This document shows positions 22,605 through 34,089 of a DNA stretch of 64,000 nt, one piece after another. The translations under genes were made by a program, and so were the position numbers. The stretch spans positions 7,812,001-7,876,000 of the forward strand of contig NC_079515.1 of assembly GCF_000801105.2 (NCBI RefSeq), written 5' to 3'. The stretch's first letter is position 1, and each line of letters opens with the position of its first letter. Below the pieces are notes generated by a model. It saw only the letters and a program-made list of their open reading frames with translations, was not told the origin of the DNA and did no database searches. This stretch comes from Raphanus sativus. Its lineage: Eukaryota; Streptophyta; Magnoliopsida; Brassicales; Brassicaceae.

Positions 22605-25337
22605 CTAATTTCGTCGCTGGTCGAACTCGTTCGTGTTTCCGTACTCACTGCTCGCACCGTATTCCCGGCTGTCCAGCGCCGTTTTCCTGAACTGCCTCAT
22701 GTCCGCACTGTAAGTGCTCGAGTCATAGTCCGAGCTCGATCCCCTCGCGAGGTTAGAGCTCTGTCCACCAGGTTTCCCTCCTTCGTTTAGATCATCTAGT
22801 GATGCATCTCCCTCCAGAGCCCGAACAATCTGTTGATAATCATTGAGCGACTCAGAACATTTGGACTTGGGTTGGGCCGTGATATGATTCATTTTGGACT
22901 TACCTGGCTCATCTTAGGCCTGCGTCTAGCTGAGTGTCTAACGGCTGCAGCGGCGCAAGCCACCATTCGTGCCATCTCATTAGGCTCGTATTGACCCTCG
23001 AGCCGTGGATCAGCTAGTTCACTGTAGTCTCCGTCTTGAGCTGCGTTTATGCATAAGGGTCCTGCCTGTTTAAGAAAGTGAACATAAGTTGTGTAGATCA
23101 TTAGGACTATTAACATAGGAAAGAAACACTTATGTGATGATTGTATATTTTGTATATATATATAATAATGGTTGCTGACCCAATCGGCCAAGCTGTCTTC
23201 CATTTCACCAGTAAGATCAACAGGTCGGCGTCCGGTTATGAGCTCTAGAAGCATCACTCCAAAGGAGAAAACATCTGATCTGTCTGTCAACTTCCCGCTT
23301 GACGCATACTCCGGAGCCAAGTACCTGTACCATTTGATTAAAAAATATTTTCTTGATTAGGAAACATATTCCTGAGTGAGATTAGTAACTTCAGGAACAG
23401 CTTTATTACCCGAAAGTTCCCATGATACGAGTGGACACATGTGTAACGTTGTCCTGAGATAGCTTAGCTAACCCAAAGTCTGCAACCTACAAGATTTGAG
23501 CCAGTCCAGTTATAAACAAACCTAAGAATCTGAAGGTGTTATGATTCATAATCATAAGAATACCTTGGCTTCAAAGGATTCATCAAGAAGAATGTTTGAA
23601 GCTTTAATATCTCTATGTATGATTTTCGGATGACCTGAGTAGACAAAATTTGAATATCTTAAGTTACTAAACCCTTGAAAAGATCAAAAAATATTTTAGA
23701 TTTCTTTCTTTTTTTTTTTTTGGATTTTTGACTCACAATCTTCATGTAAGTAAGCAAGCCCTTTAGCTGATCCCAAAGCAATCCTGAGCCTTGTAGTCCA
23801 ATCAAGAATGACACCACTTTTACCATGGAGATGAAACTCAAGCGTGTCATTAGGCAAGAACTCATAAACCAACATCCTCTGCCCTCCTGCAATACAATAA
23901 CCAACAAGAGACACAAGAAACCGATGATGAACTCGACTAATGATATCCACCTCAGCCTGAAACTCCCGCTCTCCCTGTCCGCTTCCTGCTTTGAGACTCT
24001 TCACAGCGATCTCTTTCCCATTGGGAAGTATCCCCTTGTGAACATACCCGAACCCGCCTTGCCCTAGCAATCTCGCTTGAGAGAAGCCTTGAGTCGCTGC
24101 GGCTAGCTCGTCGTAGGTGAATGTGCTCTGGTTGAAACCTAGAGCTACCGAAGGGTGTGGTGGTGGTAGAGCTGGACCGTGTGGGCCTGAGTAGTTTGAG
24201 CTCATGTCGCTGCTGTTTACACCGCCTGAGACGGGCATTGCTGGTGGTGGCGATGGTTGCCAGGTTCCACCAGGAGGCGGTGGAGGAGGTGAATTCATCC
24301 AGTTGTTGTTCCCGACGTTCATTACATGATCGCTTTGGTTATTGTATTGTTGTTGTTGGTATTGACCACTCGCACCTAAGGTTAAAAAAAACTTTGTTTT
24401 CACTTTGTTTCTTGGGTGGCAAGAAAAAAAATAACTTTTGATATTTTCCATGAAAATATTTCAAAAATGTAAAACTCTGCCTGAGAAGTCAATTATCATG
24501 ATATCTACCATATATTACAATATTATGAAACTCAAAAACTTGCAATTGTGTTTTGAATGTAAGAAGATTTTCATGGGTTTTCAATTAGCTTGGTGCGCAA
24601 GAAACAGCTCTAAACAGGGATAAGCTAGGGTTAAAGGTTGGTGGTGTTGACCAAATTTAAGACTTACCGTTGAAACCGTTGCTTGTATAGTAAGGCATTT
24701 GATTCTTCTTCTTTTTCTTCTTACGACAACAACAACAGAAGCAGAACAAGATCAAGACAAGAAGCAACAATCCAGCAGAAGCTGCGATTCCTATAATAGC
24801 ACCAGTGTTGGGTGTATCGTTACGTGATGATGATGACTTAGAGGCACCACGGCTTGATTTAGGAGGAGACAGAGATTTCGGTGAGGGAGGAGAGTTACGG
24901 CCGGAGTTTCTAGAAGGAGGAGGAGGCGAACGGTTGTTGCTTCCTCCGTTATTGTTTTTGTTGTTGTTGTTGTTATTATTATTCCCATTGTTGTTGTTGT
25001 TGTTGTCATTGTTATTCCCCTTGTTGTTATTACCATTGTTGCCATCATTGTTGTTGTTATTGCCATTGCTTTTGTTACCATTATTTCCATCGCTGTTGTT
25101 ATTACCATTGTTGCCATCGCCGTTGTTGTTACCATTGTTGTTGTTGTCATTGTTTCCACCATTGTTGTTGTTATTGCTTCCTTTTTGTGGCGATGGTGGA
25201 GATTGTGAGTCTGAAGAAGGTGGTGAAGGAGGGGAGGAGGAGGAGGAAGAGTTAGGAGAAGGAGGAGATTGCTGTTGATTGTTGTTGTTGTCGGAGGAGG
25301 GAGGTGAATTCTGCGAGGATTGCCCCTCATCCGCCAT
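22605..25337 (-). CDS. PERK6: proline-rich extensin-like receptor kinase PERK6
   Basis: Seven exons on the minus strand (25337-24668, 24375-23737, 23634-23564, 23486-23410, 23324-23180, 23065-22904, 22829-22605) encode 662 residues. The ectodomain begins [15 protein letters not shown], is rich in Ser/Pro, then shows a ~75-residue Asn/Gly-rich tract, then SPPPPS. One transmembrane helix ([20 protein letters not shown]) is followed by a Cys/Lys-rich stop. The kinase domain has GQGGFG (P-loop), AVKSLK (ATP lysine), HRDIKASN (catalytic loop), DFGLAK and APEYASSG, all intact, so an active Ser/Thr kinase is predicted. PERKs sit in the plasma membrane and are thought to sense the cell wall. Family length is about 630-760. 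PERK6 and PERK7 share the Asn-rich tract; PERK6 is chosen from the chromosome-3 context. Confidence 0.93.
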
Positions 25338-25761
25338 AATCTCTTTGGATGTTCCTTTTTAAATAATATTTCTTTTAATTACCTGGAAGCTCCCTCCTTA
25401 AGATTTTCGTAAGAGAAAGATTGAACAACGAGAAACACAAAAAGTTCATTGTGTTGTGTGTTCCAAATTCTAATTTTAAGAGATTTTTGCGTTTTTTTGT
25501 TTTTTTTTTTCTTGGATTTTGTGAATGGTTTATTCCAAATAATTTCTTCCTTTTGTAGGGTCTATATTTGGGTTTAACTTTATATACAGCCATGCAGATT
25601 ATGCACCTTCAACTATATTTGCAAAAAGAAAAAAATAATAATAATTACAGTAAAAAAAAGTCGATGAGTTTATTAGAAAATAAAATGATTGGCTTACCAA
25701 AGAAGGGACATAGATAAATGAAAAACAAGTGGAGAAAAAAACAATAGCATCTGGTGGTTAA
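25338..25761. other. PERK6 promoter/leader
   Basis: No gene is seen. On the minus strand a possible leader splice donor (CTTCCAG|GTAATT, near 25380) lies 40 bases upstream of the PERK6 ATG. Confidence 0.4.
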
Positions 25762-25835
25762 TGCTCTCGTTGAGAGTCGAACTCAAGACCTCCCGCTTAC
25801 TAAACGGGTGCTCTAACCAACTGAGCTACGAGAGC
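25762..25835 (-). tRNA. tRNA-Thr (anticodon AGU)
   Basis: The minus strand folds into a canonical 74-base cloverleaf. The acceptor pairs GCTCTCG with CGAGAGC and leaves discriminator A. The D arm is GCTC/GAGC with AGTTGGTTA, and the anticodon stem CCCGT/GCGGG carries loop TTAGTAA (anticodon AGT, read as IGU for threonine ACU/ACC). The variable loop is AGGTC, and the T arm TTGAG/CTCAA has loop TTCGACT. Internal A and B boxes are intact, there is no intron, and a T-run about 20 bases downstream (plus-strand A-run near 25735) can end Pol III transcription. Confidence 0.96.
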
Positions 25836-26019
25836 TGCTTGCTTGTTGAAGATTTTTACTAATTTAAAACTAACACGAGGAACATAATGATTCTCTTTTA
25901 GGATATATAATAAAGACAAAATAATAGTCAGGAAAGAAATTACAAGACAGATCAGGAACAGCTTAGACTCTCCACCAGGGTAGAGAGACTCGAAAAACAC
26001 CGTCTACAGTTCCGATTCG

Positions 26020-27784
26020 ATGCCGTCCCGCAGGCGTACCCTCCTCAAGGTCATCATCCTCGGCGATAGCGGGTTAGGTTTCTCATATATATATTTATAC
26101 TTGTGGTGGTTTAGTGTTTTCCGATGAATAATTGGTTTTTTTTAAAGAGATTTGTTGATTGGCTGATTTCGTTGCTGCTGAATTGATGTTTTGTTGATCA
26201 AATATCACAACTGAAAATTTTGAGCTGACCTAGTCTCAAACGTACAGACTAGGTCAAGATCATACTGGTTTTGTTGAAAGTGAGACCGGATCATCATGGT
26301 GATGTTTTTTTGATGTTTATGTTTCTCTGACTGAAACTAAATCTGGACTTGTATCTTTTGTGATTTTTTTTGCAGGGTGGGGAAAACCTCTTTGATGAAT
26401 CAGTATCCTTCTTGTGTGTTTCAATGGAGTACTCTACTAGTTTTTTTCTAGAGATGCAAAGAAAAAAAAAAAACAGATTCTTTGGTCTTGTTATATGAAT
26501 TTGGCTGCTGGCTCTTTTACAGAGTTGAATGAGATTTTGTGCTTTTGTTTTCGGTTTAACACGATTAACTTTTTAGATATGTTAATAAAAAGTTCAGCAA
26601 CCAGTACAAGGCCACCATTGGAGCTGACTTTTTGACTAAGGAAGTCCAGTTTGAAGATCGACTTTTCACTTTACAGGTTCTTACTTACTTACTAGTGCTT
26701 TATTTGTTAATTACTTTTTTTTTTTTTTAAAGTTAGTTGCATGTGCTTACTGCTGGTGCTGTAGTTGTTGTATTCCAATAGATAGTTTTTGACTATGGGA
26801 GGAGGTATTGGTTTAAAAAAACGCTAGTTAACCAATGAGTTTCTGCCAGAAATTTCCAGGCTTACCTTGCTCGTGAATCATGCTACTTATAGTATTATCA
26901 TTGTTTTGTGCTAGTGTCAGGCAATTATGGATGTGATGATGATTTAACTAGTTGAATGAGATAAGCCACTAGAATGTTTTCATGTGGTTCTTAATAGCTT
27001 TTCTTGATACCTATCAACCAAATAAGGATAGCTGTGGGAGCTACCCTCTTTGCTTGAACAAAGTTCACTTGTTTATGTGCGTGTTTCTGTCAATGGGTGG
27101 GTTATTATTACAGATCTGGGATACAGCTGGACAGGAAAGGTTTCAGAGCCTTGGTGTAGCTTTCTACAGGGGTGCTGATTGCTGCGTTCTTGTATATGAT
27201 GTCAACTCCATGAAATCTTTTGAAAATCTCAATAACTGGAGAGAAGAGTTTCTGATCCAGGTACACTACATTCAAGCTCTTTCTCACCTCTCACAATAGA
27301 CAAAAGCATTAAAACGCAATGTCTCTTACAGGCGAGTCCATCGGATCCAGAGAACTTTCCATTTGTTCTTATCGGAAACAAGGTGGACGTGGATGGTGGA
27401 AACAGCAGAGTGGTATGATGTGCTTTGACTTAATTCTCCATTGTGACATGAATGAATGTCTCTGAGATGCAACATTACTTTTATAACAGGTTTCAGAGAA
27501 GAAGGCTAAAGCTTGGTGTGCGTCAAAGGGAAACATTCCCTACTTTGAAACCTCTGCTAAGGAAGGCACCAATGTTGAGGAAGCTTTCCAATGCATTGCC
27601 AAGAACGCTCTGAAGAGCGGGGAAGAGGAAGAGCTGTAAGTTTCTAAAACCTTACGGTTTTTAAAGTCCTGAGAGTTTGGTCTGAAGTCTCAACCTTGTC
27701 TTGTCTTTTCTCTTTAGATACTTGCCGGACACAATCGATGTCGGGACAAGCAATCAGCAGAGGTCTACAGGGTGTGAATGCTAA
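26020..27784 (+). CDS. RABG3F: Rab7-type small GTPase RABG3f
   Basis: Seven exons (26020-26072, 26376-26402, 26577-26676, 27114-27260, 27332-27412, 27490-27635, 27718-27784) encode exactly 206 residues. RABG3 proteins act on late endosome/pre-vacuolar and vacuolar membranes and drive fusion to the vacuole. All nucleotide motifs are present: GDSGVGKT (15-22), the Rab7 effector segment [29 protein letters not shown] and ETSAKE. The C-terminus CEC is a double geranylgeranylation site. Exon 2 is only 27 bases and its Gln codon is split by the intron. The gene follows PERK6 as in recalled At3g18810-At3g18820; the paralogue RABG3e (At1g49300) is the main alternative name. Confidence 0.94.
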
Positions 27785-28446
27785 GGAGAGTATCTCTCCC
27801 AGAAGAATGCTTTTGAGTTCAAACAAGGGGGGGAACGTGTCTCTCCTCCTATCACCTCTCTTCTTCGCCAGTTATCTCTAAACTTTTATTATATTACATC
27901 GCTGTAAATTTGTTCTTCTGTGGGCTAAGAGAATCCTTCAAAATGATTTGACTTGTCTAGCAAGTATTTGTGTTTTAATTATATTATAAAAACATATTTC
28001 CTCCAAGTTCTATAAGAGACACAAAGACCTCACTATTTGTTTGGTCCAATCTCATATTGTGTTGCTAATCTACTCAACCAAAATAAATAGTTTTCTGCTT
28101 CCACAGAGTATGTCATTTGAGACTGTGTTATCAAGGATGAAAGACAGAACAGAGAAGAGTACAATAGACAAGAGTAAGATAAGAAGTAAACATAAATTAA
28201 TCAACAAAAAGTTTGAAAATCTCGAAACTATGTGGAGAGGGAAAACCTTATGAATTGCTGAATGGTATAACGTATCATACTTGATATACTCTAAAGAACT
28301 CTACTTGTATAAGTATATATGGTTTGAAATTTGTGTGAACAAATGAAAAGGTTTTACTAGTGTGTTTTCCATTACCGGAATGTAGATACTAAATAAAGTA
28401 CAAGTTATATAAAAACAAAAATTAATGTTCAATAATGACAACACAC
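27785..28446. other. 3' UTR of RABG3f and spacer
   Basis: No gene is seen. By recalled Arabidopsis order a polyol transporter gene (PLT5/PMT5, At3g18830) would lie between here and the PPR gene; none is present in the window. Confidence 0.45.
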
Positions 28447-30287
28447 TCAAAAGATTTTAACCCTCATCGAAGAGATCACAATGGTGACATTGTTGTTGTG
28501 GTGAGAAAGTGTTGCAATCAGGTCTTCAGTTTTAAACTTACGGTAACCTTCATTCAACAGTACGACCATCTTGTCTAATTTCTCTGTACAGTTTTTAAGC
28601 ATGAGTTCCACTACTGAAGCCACATGCTCTAATTTTGCATCCACACTGTCCTCGTTCCAAGAGGCTCCATCTATTGATTTAAAGTATTTGTCAAGAAACT
28701 TCACCTGTATAATAGAAAATACAAATTCGGTTCATGGATATATTCGAACTCAAATGATAGCTGGGAAAGAAAAAAAGAGAGGTTAATAGTGGTGAATATA
28801 TATATGTATACCGGTATGTGGAAGCGAGACCTTCCACGTACTGTTAGGTTCTCTAAATCAGGAGAGTTTTGTAACAGTCTTTCTATGCCAGGAATAAGAT
28901 ACGGACCGATCTTTGTATCAAGAGTCATTGCTTTGACCTTGAGCATCGGGAAAGGAACACCACGAATCTCAGCAAGAGATAAAATCTACAATTCATGAAT
29001 TCAAAAGTTATTGGAACTATATATAAATTCAACGTCTAATGAAAAAATAATCCACATATAGAAGACGTTACCAACTGATTTTTAGGCATTAGAGAATGCA
29101 ATAATTAATATGAGCCAAAACATATATATATATATATATACCTGAATAAAGTTTCTCCCAAGCTTAAGCGTCTCTGCGTTCTTTAACTTATCTAGCATCT
29201 TTAACACCATAACTTGGAGAAAATCAGCGTTGGAGTCAGAGTTCAATGAGACACAAGAAGTTTCCAGCCTAGCTTCGGTTAAAGAAGCGACATCAACCAA
29301 AGTAAATGATAAATGAGGGTCATACAATTTGAGATAATGGATGTGTGGTGCCACAATCTGTCTTGCGGCCTTAACTGACGTCATTTTACGTATTACTTCT
29401 AATTTTCTCAGACGTAGAGATTCGCTGAGATCAAGAACATTTAGTTCACCGCAGTGAGACAATGTTAAGTGTTCGAGAACCGGACAACCGGATAGAATCT
29501 TAGCCATGGATTCATCAGAGAGACTACTACAACAAGTCAATGATAACTTCTGCAAGGATGTCCATGACACATTGCACTCGGGAACAACAATCGTATGGTA
29601 ACGATTTAAGGTAATGTTAAGTTGTTTGAAAGAAGAAGAAGAAGAGCTGTAGAAGAAATCAGGAAGCTTATAGTAGTCATAATAATCACGATAACGAGGA
29701 CGAGGGAAATTCAGGGACAGCTTCTCAAGGATGGGACAACCGGATAGAATCTTAGCCATGGATTCATCAGAGAGACTACCACAAGTCAGTGATAACTTCT
29801 GCAAGGATGTCCAAGACACGTTGCACTCGGGAACAATCGTACGGCAAGAGTTTAAAATAACGTTGAGTTTCTTGATAGAAGGAGAGCTGTAGAAAAAATC
29901 AGGAAGCTTATATTCATAATAATGACAATGGAAATCCAGGGACAGATTCTCAACGTTGTGTGACATGGCGAACTTGATCAACCTGTCGGTGTATTGCATG
30001 CTCTCCATTACGTATTCTACTGTGAGGTGAAAACTCTTCATCTTGAGAGCAGTGTAGCGAGTTAGGGTTTGGTTTACCGAAGCTATAGTCCGTGTATCCA
30101 CGACTAAGGAGATAGAAGGTACCTTGCACCATACATGCCTCCATCGTCTAGACAAGAGGGAAGTACTGATGGCTACTTTGGTCGGAACAAAGCTGAGTAT
30201 GTGTTGGAGGATCGCATCTGGTAAATTGCTGATCAAGTCTTCAGCTCCTTCGATCATCATATCGTCGGACATCTTTATTTGCGACAT
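28447..30287 (-). CDS. F-box/LRR protein with FBD-like C-terminus and internal duplication
   Basis: Three exons (30287-29142, 28985-28812, 28704-28447) encode 525 residues; the second Met, at 30272, is an equally good start. The N-terminal F-box (ISNLPDAILQHILSFVPTKVAISTSLLSRRW, in two parts over residues 19-49) binds SKP1/ASK to form an SCF E3 ligase. Leucine-rich segments follow (LEKLSLNF, LEHLTLSHCGELNVLDLSE), and the end resembles the FBD/LRR2 family. Residues 127-185 and 207-269 are a tandem duplicate: both read KLPDFFYSS...PECNVSWTSLQKLSLTC...LSDESMAKILSGCP. The family is hugely expanded and fast-evolving in Brassicaceae. The gene is not part of the recalled Arabidopsis order here, so it is probably a transposed copy. 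Substrate is unknown. Confidence 0.85.
29481..29909 (-). repeat. intragenic tandem duplication in the F-box gene
   Basis: Copy A is 29733-29909 and copy B is 29481-29669. They share long identical runs around GAATCTTAGCCATGGATTCA and CTTCTGCAAGGATGTCCA, and differ by small in-frame indels such as extra serine codons. Confidence 0.9.
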
Positions 30288-31363
30288 ACTGTATATTCCT
30301 AGTGCTGTTATTAGCAGGGTTTTATGAAAACGTTAATATACTCAACCTCTTTCCATTCTTATGCATACTAGGCCCAAATTATTAATGGGCTTAACTCGAG
30401 TTTCGCTGCTTTTATGGCCCAAATTATTAATGGGCATGGGCATTCGGATCCTAATCGGATTTTGGTTTTGTCCAATCGAGTTTTGATTTTTCAGATTTAT
30501 CAAAATTAGTCCCATTAGAATTATCTGAAAGTTCTGTTAAGTACCGGTTCAGATTCTAACGGGTTCGGGCTGGAGTTAGTAAATCTTCTAAAACCGGTAT
30601 AACCCAATGTACTTTCACGTTTGGATCCCAATCAGTTATTCAGTTTAAAAATACCTAATTTATATCTACTTTGTAACTAAACCATAAGTAAAATTGATTC
30701 TTTGGTTTTAAAATACCTTATTTGTACATATTTTATAATTAAAACATAAGTAAAATCAATTCAAAAATAAGAAATGAACATCAATCTTGATCATTCAAAA
30801 TCAAATGAAGATTAAATATTTTATGGATAGAAAGAAAACCAAATACATGAAAGTATAAAACAAAAACCAAATTCTCATGAAATGAAAAAATTGTTCAATG
30901 AAACAAAAAAAAATCTAAAAAACAGAACAAACCATCAAACCTAATTAATAAAATCGAGTTACATAATTTTTTTTTTCATCTGACTTTGGTCGCTAACCAC
31001 GTCCAATACAAAGGAAACTATTAATATATTAAAAGATTTGAAAATTAAGTATAAATATTTTGTTAGAGAAAAACATGTATATATATTAAAAGTTATGAAA
31101 AATATAAAAAATAATTACTTATTATTAAAGATAACATAGATTTTAACCGGTCTAACTTTTAACGTGAGATATCCGTAGCGAAAAATTACTCCAGAAATAA
31201 TAATATAGATTTCGGATCGGGAATTGAACATTCAAACCATTCTTTTTGTAATCAGCGCGTGGCGTCACGCTCCGCTTAGGGTGACTTCCTTTTCTTTTTC
31301 TGTCAACTCTCCGCTTAGGGTGACTTCGCGCTGAAACATTAGAATTTTTGTCTGAAACTTGAC
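30288..31363. other. spacer between F-box and PPR genes
   Basis: It holds the divergent promoters of both genes. Two perfect copies of GGCCCAAATTATTAATGGGC lie near the F-box start, and a duplicated CTCCGCTTAGGGTGACTTC (about 31270 and 31309) lies just before the PPR start. AT-rich elsewhere. Confidence 0.55.
30371..30435. promoter_or_regulatory. duplicated site II (TGGGCC/GGCCCA) palindromic motif
   Basis: GGCCCAAATTATTAATGGGC occurs perfectly at 30371-30390 and 30416-30435, 84-148 bases upstream of the F-box ATG on the minus strand. Each unit has a GGCCCA and a TGGGC half, the TCP-binding site II type. Function is inferred. Confidence 0.6.
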
Positions 31364-33394
31364 ATGAATTGCTTAAAACACGTGTTTTTGCATCACACTC
31401 GTTCCATTAAAGATGGTCTAACCTTGACGACAATCTCCTCGAACCATCTCGTTGATCTCTACTCTAGAAACGGGTTACCGCAGGAAGCTCGTAAGGTGTT
31501 CGACGAAATACCTAAGAGAAACGTTTATTCATGGAACGCTATGATCTCGGCCTACATAAAGTTCAACGATTTGAAAGAAGCACGTAAACTGTTCAGAACG
31601 GCTAATACTGAACGAGATCTGGTAACGTATAACACTCTGCTTTCAGGGTTTGCCAAAGCTGATGGGTGGGAGAGTGAAGCCATTGAGATGTTTGGTGAGA
31701 TGCAAAGGAAAGAAGAGGAGGGCGGGATTTGGGTTGACGATTTCACTCTCACTACAATGCTTAAACTATCTGCTAAGTTATCCAACGTGTTTTATGGCGA
31801 GCAGTTGCATGGCGTTATGGTGAAAACAGGGAATGATGCGAGCAAGTTTGCTGTGAGTTCTCTCGTTCACATGTATTCGAAGTGTGGGAAGTTTAAGGAA
31901 GTTTGTAATGTCTTTAATGGATCTTGCGTTGAGTTTATCGATGGTGTGGCTAAGAACGCGATGGTTGCTGCTTATTGTAGAGAAGGTGATGTTGAAAGAG
32001 CTTTGAGTATATTCTGGAGAAATCCGGAACTGAACAATACAGTTTCTTGGAATACATTGATTTGGGGATATGCGCAGAATGGATTTGAGGAAGAAGCTTT
32101 GAAGATGGCTGTTAGTATGGAGGAAAGTGGATTGAGGTGGGACGAACACACTACCGCGGCTGTACTGAATGTTGCGAGTAGTTTAAAGAGACTGAAGATT
32201 GGGAAGGAAGTGCATGGTCGGGTGGTGAAGAACGGATCATATTCTAATAAGTTTATAAGCAGTGGGATTGTTGATGTTTACTGTAAGTGTGGAGATATGA
32301 AGTACGCAGAGTCTGTCCATTTGTTATATGGTTTTAGCAACTTGTATTCAACTTATTCGATGATTGTGGGTTACTCGTCTCAGGGCAAGATGATGGAAGC
32401 GAAGAGGCTATTTGATTCTTTATCTGAGAAGAATCTAGTGGTGTGGAGTGCAATGTTCTTGGGATATCTCAAATCATGTCAACCTGATTCTGTGTTTGAA
32501 TTTGCACGTGAGTTTATAGCCAAGGAGACCAAAGTTACTGATTCTTTGGTCATGGTTAGCATCCTTGGTGCATGCTCTTTACTAGCTTCAATCCAACCGG
32601 GGAAGGAGATTCACGGTCACAGCTTGAGAACGGGGATTGTAATGGATAAGAAACTTGTTACTGCTTTTGTTGATATGTATTCAAAATGCGGGAACCTTGA
32701 GTATGCTGCAAAGGTCTTTGATAGTAGTTTCGAGAGAGATACAGTTATGTACAACGCCATGATATCTGGTTATGCTCATCATGGCCATGACCAAAAATCT
32801 TTCCAGCTCTTTGAAGACATGACTGAGGCTGGACTCAAGCCGGATGAAATTACGTTTGTAGCCCTCCTATCAGCTTGTCGTCACCGTGGCTTAGTTCTAG
32901 AGGGTGAGAAGTACTTCAAGTTGATGACAGAGGTTTACAATATATCCCCCGAGGTTGATCACTATACCTGCATGATAGATTTGTATGGAAAGACCAATAG
33001 ATTAGATAAAGCCATAGAACTGATGAGAGGTATTGATCAAGTTGAAGAAGATGCTGTTATTCTTGGAGCTTTTTTAAATTCTTGTAACTTGAATAAGAAT
33101 ACAGAGGCTGTGAAGGAAGTGGAAGAGAAACTGTTGGAGATTGATGGATGTAACGGGTCTCGGTATATTCACCTTGCTAACTCTTATGCCTCGTCTGGTA
33201 GATGGGACGAGATGAAACAGATAAGGAATCGTATGAGAGGGAAGGATCTGGGAAAGTTTTATGGGTGCAGCTGGGCATATATCGATAATCAACTTCATAC
33301 GTTTAGGTCTTCTGATATTTCGCATTTCAGAACTGAAGCTATATATTCTATGCTACATTTTGTGACCAAGGATTCGATTGAAATCACTGCTTAA
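31364..33394 (+). CDS. pentatricopeptide repeat (PPR) protein, PLS/E class
   Basis: An intronless gene encodes 676 residues, typical of plant PPR genes. Repeats of about 31-36 residues run through almost the entire protein, seen as recurrent motifs such as HLVDLYSRNGLPQEARKVFD, VYSWNAMISAYIKFNDLKEA, NTVSWNTLIWGYAQNGFEEEA, AFVDMYSKCGNLEYAAKVFD and VMYNAMISGYAHHGHDQKS. A C-terminal E/E+ type region (HYTCMIDLYGKTNRLDKA...YIHLANSYASSGRWDEM...GCSWAYID) follows, with no DYW deaminase. Such proteins bind organellar RNA and usually guide C-to-U editing, recruiting a deaminase in trans. No strong transit peptide is obvious from the first 30 residues (MNCLKHVFLHHTRSIK), though the basic, acid-poor start fits mitochondria. 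Position matches recalled At3g18840. The target RNA is not known. Confidence 0.93.
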   Translation: MNCLKHVFLHHTRSIKDGLTLTTISSNHLVDLYSRNGLPQEARKVFDEIPKRNVYSWNAMISAYIKFNDLKEARKLFRTANTERDLVTYNTLLSGFAKADGWESEAIEMFGEMQRKEEEGGIWVDDFTLTTMLKLSAKLSNVFYGEQLHGVMVKTGNDASKFAVSSLVHMYSKCGKFKEVCNVFNGSCVEFIDGVAKNAMVAAYCREGDVERALSIFWRNPELNNTVSWNTLIWGYAQNGFEEEALKMAVSMEESGLRWDEHTTAAVLNVASSLKRLKIGKEVHGRVVKNGSYSNKFISSGIVDVYCKCGDMKYAESVHLLYGFSNLYSTYSMIVGYSSQGKMMEAKRLFDSLSEKNLVVWSAMFLGYLKSCQPDSVFEFAREFIAKETKVTDSLVMVSILGACSLLASIQPGKEIHGHSLRTGIVMDKKLVTAFVDMYSKCGNLEYAAKVFDSSFERDTVMYNAMISGYAHHGHDQKSFQLFEDMTEAGLKPDEITFVALLSACRHRGLVLEGEKYFKLMTEVYNISPEVDHYTCMIDLYGKTNRLDKAIELMRGIDQVEEDAVILGAFLNSCNLNKNTEAVKEVEEKLLEIDGCNGSRYIHLANSYASSGRWDEMKQIRNRMRGKDLGKFYGCSWAYIDNQLHTFRSSDISHFRTEAIYSMLHFVTKDSIEITA

Positions 33395-34089
33395 GGAAGA
33401 GGTATCAATTTTCTGTACATTATAATAGAATACTAAGAAAACCTAAGTAAGGTCCATGATCTCTGTTTTTGTGTAGTTTAACTGATTTTTGGTACTTGGA
33501 TTCTTTTTGACAGTTGGCTTTCTCAGTGTTCTCGTCATCAGTGATTGTTGGCTACCACTTTTTTGAGTGTGAACATTCTATTTTACTTGCCTCTGTTGGG
33601 GGATCACTCTTTTAGAGCTGTTGGATCAGCCAAAGGCCTATAGTTCTTCTTATCATGTGGACTTCAAGATGAATGTCATCGAGAAAGTTGAAGATTCAGA
33701 AACAAAAGACCAAGTTTTCTTATCCAACTTGGTATATAACTTCCTCCATTGATGAAAGGGACTTTCAAGGCTTAACTTAGCTCAACAAGACGACAAGGTC
33801 AGTTGACTACCACTGGAATCTCTGGTCTTTATTCATCTGCTCATCGTGTATGTAAAATGTTTTAGAGTTGAAATGAACTGTTTACGGTATGTTCCCTTTC
33901 TACAGTCACTCTTACTAATATCTTTTTTTTCTGTTATTATTTTGAAGAAATCAAGGAACACAAGTGAATTGCAACAACAACAACAGGAACAACAACAACA
34001 ACAACATCAGAAACAGAAACAGTACAAGAACAATGGACTCATCAAGAAAATCAAAACACAAAGCGAAACCTTCCAAAAGGAAACATGTC
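33395..34089. other. PPR 3' region with (CAA)n microsatellite
   Basis: The 3' UTR of the PPR gene is followed by a CAA/CAG-rich tract at about 33972-34020, which makes a spurious poly-Gln frame. No gene is called. Confidence 0.5.

Noticed and set aside
24791..25330. Overlapping Thr/Met-rich and Leu-rich frames at the PERK6 N-terminus
   Set aside because: Shadows of the AAC/AAT repeat in other frames.
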